Notes: generated from the letters alone by a model not told the origin. A stretch of 5,299 nt of DNA from Chloroflexota bacterium (GCA_005879655.1 VBJK01000437.1:1-5299); one strand, 5' to 3'; positions 1-4,940 are shown, counted from the stretch's first letter. A program made the numbers and translations.

Positions 1-86
1 TGGCCATTGAAGAGTCCGACACGGATGAAATTTCAAAACAGGCCGCAAGTATGGCAGCGGCCTTTGCTGATGATGATGATGAATGA
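1..86 (+). CDS. C-terminal end of an unidentified protein (5' truncated by window edge)
   Basis: The frame beginning with the codon at position 3 is open from the window edge to a TGA at 84-86, giving at least 27 residues. The visible tail is alanine-rich and ends in a run of four Asp and one Glu. Acidic tails like this are common at protein C-termini, and the frame is closed by a good intrinsic terminator about 20 bp later, which supports a real gene end. The tail matches no family I recognise, so no function is assigned. The competing frame that starts at position 7 runs across the terminator and is judged a shadow. Confidence 0.6.
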   Translation, partial: AIEESDTDEISKQAASMAAAFADDDDE

Positions 87-106
87 CCAACAGGGTTTTC
101 TCGATA

Positions 107-140
107 GCCGGTCCCTGAGATTGGGATCGGCCTTTTTGTT
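107..140 (+). terminator. Rho-independent terminator of the upstream gene
   Basis: A 9-bp stem (107-115 with 123-131, one G-U pair, otherwise G+C-rich) encloses a 7-nt loop and is followed at once by CTTTTTGTT (132-140). It lies 20 bp after the stop of the gene ending at 86 and before the next start at 186, so it separates the two transcription units. Confidence 0.8.
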
Positions 141-170
141 ACCCAGTCGCTGGCCAGGAAGAAGAATACC

Positions 171-185
171 GAAGAGCAACTCTTC
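171..185 (+). promoter_or_regulatory. Small hairpin abutting the TTG start of the next gene
   Basis: GAAGAG (171-176), a 3-nt loop, then CTCTTC (180-185) form a perfect 6-bp stem whose last base touches the TTG start at 186. The purine-rich stretch GGAAGAAGAA (157-166) upstream is the nearest Shine-Dalgarno-like sequence but is about 20 nt from the start. A stem between them could bring the two closer or restrict initiation. This is inference from layout only. Confidence 0.25.
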
Positions 186-455
186 TTGAATGTTACGATT
201 CCACGTAAGAGCGAACTGGCGCAATATCTCCAGCAACGCAGTGCAGAAACAGGTATCGTTGAAGGTAAACTGCTCGTCCTGATCGCGCTTGAACACTTGG
301 GATTAATAAAGCATCCACTTGCGTATTTGCAGGGACAGATAACTCTTCCTCAACCACAAGTCAGGGCTTCGGCATCCACATCTGGCATACGCTACTTGAA
401 CCACCTGCGCATAACCGGCAATGAGAACTTTGCGGCTTTTGGAGAGCCTGATTAA
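186..455 (+). CDS. Small ribbon-helix-helix-like (CopG/Arc-type) DNA-binding protein, putative
   Basis: This 89-residue protein starts at TTG 186. The frame is open back to a TAG at 105-107 but has no ATG, so TTG is the best available start. Residues 2-6 (NVTIP) look like the single beta strand of an RHH fold. They are followed by a helix at about 8-21 (KSELAQYLQQRSAETG) and a second helix at about 25-39 (GKLLVLIALEHLGL). That order, and the strand with alternating residues before a SEL-type helix start, is typical of small RHH regulators, but the match is by eye and weak. Residues 50-89 are polar and unassigned. The gene ends just before the octamer array at 467-1073, so it could be a plasmid-control regulator or an orphan antitoxin. 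No toxin-like partner is adjacent. Confidence 0.5.
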   Translation: MNVTIPRKSELAQYLQQRSAETGIVEGKLLVLIALEHLGLIKHPLAYLQGQITLPQPQVRASASTSGIRYLNHLRITGNENFAAFGEPD

Positions 456-502
456 GGCACAAAGAGGCTAGATTCGGCGAACTTCATCCACGCCTCACTC
501 TT

Positions 503-606
503 TCTAGATCTACAGATGTCTAGCATGCTTTCAATCTAGATAGCTGTACATCTGCCCTCATAGGTAACAAGAAATCTGCATTGCTAGACTGCTGTAAATC
601 TAGACG
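503..606. repeat. Phased octamer array, block 1 (putative partition site)
   Basis: Thirteen consecutive 8-bp units are in exact register. Clear units are TCTAGATC (503), TCTAGCAT (519), TCTAGATA (535), GCTAGACT (583) and TCTAGACG (599). Inverted-sense or CTGT variants lie between them, such as TACAGATG (511), GCTGTACA (543) and GCTGTAAA (591). The units at 527, 559 and 567 are the most degenerate. A single unit, GCTAGATT, precedes the block at 467-474, and one out-of-register copy (CCTAGGCC, 611-618) follows it. The pattern is a 4-bp CTAG/CTGT core plus a 4-bp variable spacer. Confidence 0.75.
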
Positions 607-664
607 ATTTCCTAGGCCATCGTGTTAGCACCGAATCCGCCCTCCATGCTGATTGAGACCCATT

Positions 665-760
665 TCTGTAGATCTAGAGAGCTAGCTACATAGAAATCTA
701 GACTTCTGCCCTCGCTGATTTCTGTAAACCTGTATCCCTGTATATCTAGCGTTCTAGCTT
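665..760. repeat. Phased octamer array, block 2 (putative partition site)
   Basis: Twelve consecutive octamers without a break in register. CTAG-core units include TCTAGAGA (673), GCTAGCTA (681), TCTAGACT (697), TCTAGCGT (745) and TCTAGCTT (753). CTGT-core units include TCTGTAGA (665), TCTGTAAA (721), CCTGTATC (729) and CCTGTATA (737). This is the cleanest block in the window. It is separated from block 1 by about 58 bp holding only one isolated CTAG copy. Confidence 0.8.
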
Positions 761-766
761 GATTAA

Positions 767-870
767 TCTAGCTATCTAGATTTGCAGAGATACAGTTTAC
801 TACCACAGCAGAAACGAAGAAATATAGCATTCTACTCACCTGTATATCTGTATAAGCAGATATCTAGCAG
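767..870. repeat. Phased octamer array, block 3 (putative partition site)
   Basis: Thirteen consecutive octamers start 6 bp after block 2. The first two units (TCTAGCTA 767, TCTAGATT 775) and the last four (CCTGTATA 839, TCTGTATA 847, AGCAGATA 855, TCTAGCAG 863) are clear. The middle units are degenerate but keep the register (for example AGCAGAAA 807, TATAGCAT 823). An isolated ACTGTATC lies at 891-898. A possible 80-codon plus-strand frame crosses this block but is low-complexity repeat translation. Confidence 0.7.
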
Positions 871-913
871 AATTGCTCCTCACTGGGGTCACTGTATCTC
901 AAATCGCCATTCA

Positions 914-953
914 CCTAGATTGCTAGAAATCTGGAAAGCTAGACATCTAGGCG
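914..953. repeat. Phased octamer array, block 4
   Basis: Five in-register units: CCTAGATT (914), GCTAGAAA (922), TCTGGAAA (930), GCTAGACA (938) and TCTAGGCG (946). The block ends just upstream of the paired palindromes and the parA promoter. Its start is exactly 120 bp (15 units) from the start of block 5, so the two blocks share a register although the sequence between them is not octameric. Confidence 0.75.
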
Positions 954-966
954 TGCACCTCCACAC

Positions 967-1000
967 GTCCATATGGAGAGTTTTGTCTGTCCGTATGGAC
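967..1000. promoter_or_regulatory. Two spaced palindromic operator-like sites upstream of parA
   Basis: GTCCATATGGAG (967-978) and GTCCGTATGGAC (989-1000) are near-identical 12-bp palindromes of the form GTCC-N4-GGA. Their starts are 22 bp apart, about two helical turns, so both would face the same side of the DNA. The second ends 5 bp before the -35 box of the parA promoter, a position suited to a regulator that is distinct from the octamer-binding protein. Confidence 0.5.
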
Positions 1001-1004
1001 TTTC

Positions 1005-1034
1005 TTGACAGGAAGCTGAAGTGAATCATACACT
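1005..1034 (+). promoter_or_regulatory. Sigma-70-type promoter for the parA-RHH operon
   Basis: A perfect -35 hexamer TTGACA (1005-1010) is followed by an 18-bp spacer and TACACT (1029-1034, four of six matches to TATAAT). Transcription would start near 1041, inside octamer block 5. The palindrome pair lies directly upstream. The start position is inferred, not shown. Confidence 0.6.
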
Positions 1035-1073
1035 CTAGGCGTCTAGACGAGAAGAAAGCTAGACATACAGAAA
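1034..1073. repeat. Phased octamer array, block 5, in the parA leader
   Basis: Five in-register units start at the last base of the -10 box: TCTAGGCG (1034), TCTAGACG (1042), AGAAGAAA (1050, degenerate), GCTAGACA (1058) and TACAGAAA (1066). They cover the predicted transcription start and run up to the ribosome binding site. A protein that coats the octamers would block this promoter, which is the usual autoregulation scheme of RHH partition proteins. Confidence 0.7.
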
Positions 1074-1080
1074 GGAAGGT
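1074..1080 (+). promoter_or_regulatory. Ribosome binding site deciding the parA start
   Basis: GGAAGGT lies 7 nt before the ATG at 1088. A second ATG at 1083 in another frame sits only 2 nt from it and opens a 61-codon shadow frame, so the spacing favours 1088. Confidence 0.6.
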
Positions 1081-1087
1081 CTATGGA

Positions 1088-1909
1088 ATGCTGCAACCCA
1101 CAGATGAACAAGAAATCGAAATCATCGTTGTATTTCAGCAAAAGGGAGGGAATGGGAAATCCGTTGCCGCTGTCCAGCTTGCATACTCCCTGGCCAAAAA
1201 AGGCAAACGTGTTCTCTTTGTTGACGCAGACCCGCAGGGAACAGGATCATTACATTTTCTCGGTGTAAGTTATCGGGAATTAAAGATCACCTTTTTCAAT
1301 GCCATCACCAGCACGCGCAACATCGAACAGGTCACACGTATTGACCCCATCGTTATTTCTGAACGACTCCACTTACTCCCCGCACACGATGAATTAGAGC
1401 AAGCTGAAGTGCTGCTGACATCAAAGCACACTTTTGAATGGCGAGAGCAGTTAATGAAACTACTCGGTCTGTACGCAGATGACTATGATTATGTGGTCGT
1501 GGACACGCCCGGAAGCCGAGTGTCGATCTTCCCGACTCTGGCGTTAGTAGCAGCCGATCAAGTGATAATCCCCGTAAAAACCACATTCGAGGCACAGCAA
1601 GCCACAATCGAAAGCATGGGGTTAGTTGAGGACATCAAGAAAAATCTCAACCCGCATTTACAGATCAGTTGCATCCTACCAAACCAATTTGAACAAACTT
1701 TACACCATCAGGAGATTATTGATATCTTAAAAGAGACCTATCCTTCTCTCGTGTGGGAGGCATCACGTAAGTCAATTAAGTACGCTGAAGCATTAGTGGC
1801 TAAAGAGGATGTCCGGGTTCTTGCCCGATCGCTCGGGAAGTACTGGGACGGCTTGGCTGAGAGCCTCATTGAGAAAGCAGGAAGGAAGTATGCCAGTCAA
1901 ACGCACTAG
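1088..1909 (+). CDS. parA: ParA/Soj-family partition ATPase (ParA, type Ib-like)
   Basis: This 273-residue ATPase is expected to bind nucleoid DNA non-specifically in its ATP form and to move plasmid copies apart with a centromere-bound adaptor. Visible motifs are the deviant Walker A loop KGGNGKS at residues 19-25 with the signature lysine K19, the A' motif VDADPQG at 45-51, and the Walker B-type VVVDTPG at 136-142 (G where DTPP is more usual). A ParA-like IIPVKTTFEAQQA segment follows. There is no N-terminal helix-turn-helix extension, which argues against a type Ia ParA that represses its own operon and fits type Ib or chromosomal Soj-like proteins. The start at 1088 has a well-spaced RBS. 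The gene overlaps the next one by 20 bp, and the intervening promoter and leader are full of octamer repeats. MinD or a phage-type ParA are less likely, as no membrane-targeting C-terminal helix is evident. Confidence 0.93.
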   Translation: MLQPTDEQEIEIIVVFQQKGGNGKSVAAVQLAYSLAKKGKRVLFVDADPQGTGSLHFLGVSYRELKITFFNAITSTRNIEQVTRIDPIVISERLHLLPAHDELEQAEVLLTSKHTFEWREQLMKLLGLYADDYDYVVVDTPGSRVSIFPTLALVAADQVIIPVKTTFEAQQATIESMGLVEDIKKNLNPHLQISCILPNQFEQTLHHQEIIDILKETYPSLVWEASRKSIKYAEALVAKEDVRVLARSLGKYWDGLAESLIEKAGRKYASQTH

Positions 1910-2228
1910 TATTCGAGCTGCGGTCGCAGGAGCTACCACTGATACACCGACCGATCAGACCGAAGCTGCGGCGACCGTCCCAACACAAGGAGATAAACCT
2001 GTAGACCAGCCACAAGTAGAAATAAAGAAAGACCAGCCAATAGTGATCCAGAACACATCAACTCAAATTCAGGAAGTCGTAGCGGAGCGCGTCAAAACAG
2101 GATTTACCTTGCGGAAAGATTTACTGAAGGATGTCAAACGCCTGGCTGTTGAAGAAGAGACGGATATAAACACTCTTCTTGAGGAAGGCATGCGACTTGT
2201 CCTGGAGAGTCGAAAAAAGACAAGTTAG
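1890..2228 (+). CDS. Ribbon-helix-helix centromere-binding protein of the partition operon, putative (ParB-equivalent)
   Basis: This 112-residue protein begins at ATG 1890, preceded by AGGAAGG at 1879-1885, and overlaps the parA stop by 20 bp, indicating translational coupling. An upstream in-frame start at 1809 lies deep within parA and lacks such support. Residues 1-65 are polar, rich in T, Q, D and P, and probably disordered; the first ten are basic (K4, R5, R9). Residues 69-75 (KTGFTLR) fit an RHH beta strand, with helix A at about 77-90 and helix B at about 93-107. Small RHH partners with flexible basic tails that stimulate ParA ATPase activity are known from ParG and omega; equivalence here is inferred from architecture and gene order. 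The likely DNA targets are the 8-bp repeats on both sides of the operon. It is not a classical ParB with a CTPase/HTH core. Confidence 0.8.
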   Translation: MPVKRTSIRAAVAGATTDTPTDQTEAAATVPTQGDKPVDQPQVEIKKDQPIVIQNTSTQIQEVVAERVKTGFTLRKDLLKDVKRLAVEEETDINTLLEEGMRLVLESRKKTS

Positions 2229-2231
2229 GTA

Positions 2232-2263
2232 TCTAGATCCCTAGACTTCTAGATCTCTGGAAG
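2232..2263. repeat. Phased octamer array downstream of the partition operon
   Basis: Four contiguous in-register units: TCTAGATC (2232), CCTAGACT (2240), TCTAGATC (2248) and TCTGGAAG (2256). They start 3 bp after the stop of the RHH gene. They are the same repeat type as the upstream blocks, so the operon is bracketed by the array. Confidence 0.75.
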
Positions 2264-2464
2264 GACAAAACTGAGAGACAAATGGATCAGAAAAAGCGTG
2301 TGTATGCATTCCGCAAAGATGCTCTATCGACTCAGTGCCGTTCTTTTTAGACAGAACAGGCCCTCCACCTCCTGTTGCGACATCCAGCAATGGGACAGGA
2401 GCAGGAGAAGAGAGTATAGTCAGAAGCGCGGCCCGCCTGACAAGGGGCACTAGCCAAATTCTCA
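2264..2464. other. Tract without a confident gene; possible frameshifted small ORF
   Basis: No family is recognisable here. An ATG at 2282 opens only 22 codons, to TAG 2348-2350. The stop follows a run of five T (2344-2348). A slip of -1, or one lost T, would join it to the frame that continues to TGA 2488-2490, making about 69 residues with a Pro-rich centre. A third frame is also open across much of the tract, so openness alone is weak evidence. GGAAGGA at 2259-2265 is 16 nt before the ATG, too far for an ideal RBS. Confidence 0.2.
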
Positions 2465-2537
2465 GCATGGGCTTGCATGGGGGTGCATGACACTACATGT
2501 CGTTGCATGAGTGATAGCAATGACGTTGCATGACCAT
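2465..2537. repeat. Decamer repeat array with GCATG core
   Basis: GCATG occurs at 2465, 2475, 2485 and 2505, with ACATG at 2495, so five units are spaced exactly 10 bp apart. Further copies follow at 2517 (GCAATG, one base inserted) and 2528. CGTTGCATGA is repeated exactly at 2501-2510 and 2524-2533. A 10-bp period places each core on the same face of the helix. It is unrelated in sequence and period to the octamer array. It could be an iteron-like origin element or an operator array for the gene at 2679. Confidence 0.6.
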
Positions 2538-2610
2538 AGGTAACCGTGTGACAAGCACTTGCAGGATGTAGTCACAGAACCAAGTGTGTCCGAACATTAT
2601 GGCAGAAGCT

Positions 2611-2639
2611 TTCTCGATTCCACATGGATTGAGTATAAT
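2611..2639 (+). promoter_or_regulatory. Promoter upstream of the HEAT-repeat gene
   Basis: A perfect -10 hexamer TATAAT at 2634-2639 lies 40 bp before the start at 2679. The best -35 at 17 bp spacing is TTCTCG (2611-2616), a weak match, so an activator or a non-canonical -35 may be used. AAAGGGA at 2665-2671 provides the ribosome binding site, 7 nt before the ATG. Confidence 0.5.
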
Positions 2640-2678
2640 AGAGAGGAATAATTCGGAGGCCGTCAAAGGGATACACGC

Positions 2679-3731
2679 ATGCGAGATATCTGGTACGATC
2701 ATTTAATTCAAGAGAGCCAGTCGGCTGATCGAGAGCATCGCCTGGATGCCTGGCGTGATCTGTGCAAAGAGGAATATCTGGACAAGATCTCAGCACAATA
2801 CCTCCTGGACCGTCTCAATTCGACCGAGAACTGGCAAGAGCAGTCAGCTATCCTGGGTCTGATGTGTCGGATCAAGGACCCGCTGCCTATTGATGCACTC
2901 TCGGCCATCCTGGAGGATTGGGAAACCTCTGATGCCTTTCTACGGATGGACGTAGCCCGTGTCCTGGCCAGGGTCCAAGCAGAGGAAGCGCTTGATCTCT
3001 ACCTTCGCGTGCTCATGGATCACGACGAACATCCCTGGCTGCGCGAGATCATGACCTCTTACCTGCCCATGTGGGGATCGCGTGTTGCAGACCCGCTCCT
3101 GCCGACGCTCCTTGCCGATCCGCAGTCCTCGGTCGTGACTGCCGCGCTGGAGGTGGTGCGCGACAACTGGCCACCCGATGCGATTCCTCTTGAGACGGTT
3201 CTCTCCTTCCGCACACATGAGAGGAGCTACGTGCGCGAAGCAGCGCTCAAAACCCTGCTAGCCGCAAGTCTTCGCGTTCCTCCCGATGCTATCCTCTCGG
3301 CCCTCCACGATCCTGAGCCAGAAGTGCGAGCTGTTGCCTCACATGCCTGCATATCCCTGGTGGAATGGTTCGAGGACCTTCCACTGGAGCCACTTCTAGA
3401 GGCCCTGGGTGACGAGTATCCATCGGTACGCGAAGATATCTTAGATGCCTTCGGCAAAGTTCCGCTCCGCATTCCGGCGGAGCCGGTGATCGCGGCACTC
3501 TCCGACCCAGTGAACTATGTGCGGTGCGCCGCCATAGAGACGTTAGGCGTTATGGGTGAGCGCGTCCCTTCCTCGGTATATCCCGTTTTGCAAGAGATGG
3601 CGGGGACCGATACATCGGCCCATGTGCGCCAACGAGCCACGAGAACGTTGCTTGTGCTGCATGGGATCGATGTCGCGCCACTCAGGCTGCCAGTCATCGA
3701 GATCACCACGCTTGAGGATCTGGAGGAATAA
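2679..3731 (+). CDS. HEAT-repeat protein (armadillo-type alpha-solenoid)
   Basis: This 350-residue, cytosolic-looking protein has no signal peptide or membrane segment. From about residue 42 to 328 it is built of roughly nine antiparallel helix pairs of about 30-35 residues. Clear HEAT-type units lie near 70-99, 136-164, 201-229, 235-260, 266-292 and 299-328, each with a proline-started first helix (PLEPLLEALGDE-like) and a VR/VREAAL-type second helix. The last 20 residues are an acidic, non-repeat tail. Such solenoids serve as protein-binding scaffolds; some relatives resemble phycobilisome lyase E/F repeats, but no lyase role is implied here. The start at 2679 has AAAGGGA 7 nt upstream and a TATAAT box. 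The next gene-like sequence lies beyond 3870, so it seems monocistronic. Partner and pathway cannot be read from the sequence. Confidence 0.88.
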   Translation: MRDIWYDHLIQESQSADREHRLDAWRDLCKEEYLDKISAQYLLDRLNSTENWQEQSAILGLMCRIKDPLPIDALSAILEDWETSDAFLRMDVARVLARVQAEEALDLYLRVLMDHDEHPWLREIMTSYLPMWGSRVADPLLPTLLADPQSSVVTAALEVVRDNWPPDAIPLETVLSFRTHERSYVREAALKTLLAASLRVPPDAILSALHDPEPEVRAVASHACISLVEWFEDLPLEPLLEALGDEYPSVREDILDAFGKVPLRIPAEPVIAALSDPVNYVRCAAIETLGVMGERVPSSVYPVLQEMAGTDTSAHVRQRATRTLLVLHGIDVAPLRLPVIEITTLEDLEE

Positions 3732-3832
3732 CGCCTCTGTCTTTGGACATCCATTGTGGAATGCATACACACGCTTTTTCGAGAGGCGACGCAGAGAGAT
3801 TTACGGCCAGGGTCAGCCGAAAAGCCAACAAG

Positions 3833-3862
3833 GAAGCACTGGCTAGCTAGTTCCAGTGCTTC
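3833..3862 (-). terminator. Hairpin, possible terminator for a minus-strand gene
   Basis: A perfect 10-bp inverted repeat (GAAGCACTGG 3833-3842 with CCAGTGCTTC 3853-3862) encloses a 10-nt loop made of CTAGCTAG plus TT. On the minus strand the stem is followed by CCTTGTTGGCTTTT, a loosely T-rich tail; on the plus strand no T-run follows. It lies 8 bp beyond the stop of the minus-strand ORF ending at 3871, which fits a terminator for that ORF. Confidence 0.45.
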
Positions 3863-3870
3863 AGGCATGC

Positions 3871-4086
3871 CTATTCGGATGCGAAAACGGCATCCTCCAG
3901 CACCCTCTGACCCGGATCTGGCTGCCAGGTGACTATCCTGGCGCAACTCCCACATGCATCACCATGCACTGGATCTCCGTAGAACACTCTGAATTTCATG
4001 CCTTCCACCCCCTCCACAGGCCCACTCATTTTTTCACCCAGTGATGTACATGTCGCATCACTCCACCCAGGCGCTGGCCGGTGCAC
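3871..4086 (-). CDS. Unrecognised minus-strand ORF, possibly a gene remnant
   Basis: From GTG at 4086 the frame encodes 71 residues ending at 3871. The open frame extends upstream to 4146, just after a stop, without any ATG. The extra stretch (starting ITWYVLLGDDDQ) also reads like protein, so the true 5' end may have been lost. The product has several cysteines, including a CGSC (CxxC) motif in the second half, and a C-terminal QPDPGQRVLEDAVFASE. I do not recognise a family. A hairpin with a T-rich tail lies directly downstream, which favours a genuine transcription unit end. The plus-strand frame 3856-4044 opposite is cysteine- and histidine-rich and judged the shadow. Confidence 0.3.
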   Translation of the reverse strand: MHRPAPGWSDATCTSLGEKMSGPVEGVEGMKFRVFYGDPVHGDACGSCARIVTWQPDPGQRVLEDAVFASE

Positions 4087-4169
4087 ATAACGCTTGCACT
4101 GGTCATCGTCACCCAGCAGGACATACCATGTAATCGCTGAGCAAAATCAACCTATTTAGAACTCTTGTT

Positions 4170-4357
4170 TTATTGCATCACGCTGAGGTATATTTTATAC
4201 TGTATTATCGGTTGAAACACAAAGCGTCCCTTGTATTCCCGATCCTCGTTATTGCGTCCCACTCCTAGCGCCTTCACGTAGTTGTCTACAACACCTTCCA
4301 AATCCCGGTAGAGCCACGATCCCCTATCGGTTCGTGTATTTCATTCAAATAACGCAT
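4170..4357 (-). pseudogene. Frameshifted minus-strand gene fragment
   Basis: An ATG at 4357 opens a frame reading MRYLNEIHEPIG and stopping at 4286. The neighbouring frame is open from 4340 to TAA at 4170-4172. It reads like ordinary protein, including GSWLYRDLEGVVDNYV, then KALGVGRNNEDREYKG and a C-terminal RFVFQPIIQYKIYLSVMQ. The two frames would join if one G were restored to the GGGG run near 4322, giving about 62 residues. No family is recognised, and the fragment lacks a usable start in its main frame, so it is called a broken gene. Its start lies just 14 bp from the point where the plus-strand coding-like frame opens at 4371. Confidence 0.4.
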
Positions 4358-4445
4358 ATACTAGGGTTAGGATCTATTAATCAAAGACTTTGCAGAAGAG
4401 AATGTAAGAAGAGTTTCCTCAAAGAGAGCATATGAGACATTAAAG

Positions 4446-4937
4446 GTGTATAATGCTGGTCATTTGAAAGTAACCGAGGAAGAATTGCGAGTTCTTGCAA
4501 CGCGAGAGGGAACGAGCTGGGCTTTTGGAGTCACTGGCAATGAAGATGACTATGGGCCTGCAGAATTATCTATGCCTATTTTTGTAGAAGTGTTTTGCAC
4601 TATCTGGAAAGATGGGGGAATTATTGTCTCACAAGTGGAGAAGGATGCTATTAACAAAGCCCATCAGCAGAAGCTCAACGACGCAGGTCCTACTTATACA
4701 GATCCCCTTCCTGATGAGCTCATGATCCAAGCCATAGCAAGGAAGCATGCAACGGAATATCTGCTAGGAGAGACTCTCACTCTTGATCTTCCAATTAGTC
4801 AAATTCCAGCAATTAAAGGTGAGACAACTGAAGATCAGAGAAAGCAGTTCTCTCAATTCGAGCAAGCCTATCTCAAGGCATATCGCGAATATCCGCTTCC
4901 CAATCCGCCACGAACAACGTTATTCGCGATCTTTTAG
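4446..4937 (+). CDS. Unrecognised protein, probably 5' truncated
   Basis: GTG 4446 gives 163 residues. However, the same frame is open and equally protein-like back to 4371, immediately after a TAG, and includes LIKDFAEENVRRVSSKRAYE. No ATG or TTG exists in that 25-codon extension and no spaced Shine-Dalgarno precedes the GTG. The natural N-terminus may therefore have been lost. The protein is soluble and mixed alpha/beta in character, with no signal peptide or membrane helix. A Trp-containing segment (TSWAFGVTGNEDDYG) lies near residue 25-40, and the C-terminus is proline-rich (PLPNPPRTTLFAIF). I do not recognise a family. A 59-residue ORF follows in the same frame after TAG TAA, suggesting translational coupling or a split gene. 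Confidence 0.5.
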   Translation: MYNAGHLKVTEEELRVLATREGTSWAFGVTGNEDDYGPAELSMPIFVEVFCTIWKDGGIIVSQVEKDAINKAHQQKLNDAGPTYTDPLPDELMIQAIARKHATEYLLGETLTLDLPISQIPAIKGETTEDQRKQFSQFEQAYLKAYREYPLPNPPRTTLFAIF

Positions 4938-4940
4938 TAA

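Noticed and set aside
782..1024. 80-codon plus-strand ORF across the octamer array
   Set aside because: It lies over repeat blocks 3-4, the palindromes and the -35 box. It has no Shine-Dalgarno, and its sequence is explained by translation of the repeats.
467..1073. Octamer array as a CRISPR array
   Set aside because: Units are 8 bp, degenerate and contiguous, without 20-40-bp repeats or unique spacers, and no cas gene is present.
1083..1268. Alternative ATG 5 bp before parA opening a 61-codon frame
   Set aside because: It is a different frame over the Walker A region of parA, and its spacing to the RBS is only 2 nt.
1809..1889. Longer N-terminus for the RHH protein
   Set aside because: The extra 27 codons overlap conserved parA sequence, while ATG 1890 has an AGGAAGG ribosome binding site.
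2241..2796. Minus-strand ORFs around 2241-2468, 2493-2702 and 2572-2796
   Set aside because: They run through repeat arrays, the promoter and the start of the HEAT gene, and show no family features or start signals.
3732..3788. CGCCTCT/AGAGGCG inverted repeat after the HEAT gene stop as a terminator
   Set aside because: The 7-bp arms are separated by 43 nt and no T-run follows the second arm.
2940..3955. Several minus-strand ORFs opposite the HEAT gene
   Set aside because: They are Arg/Ser/Gly-rich shadows of a high-GC coding strand; the plus frame has clear HEAT periodicity.
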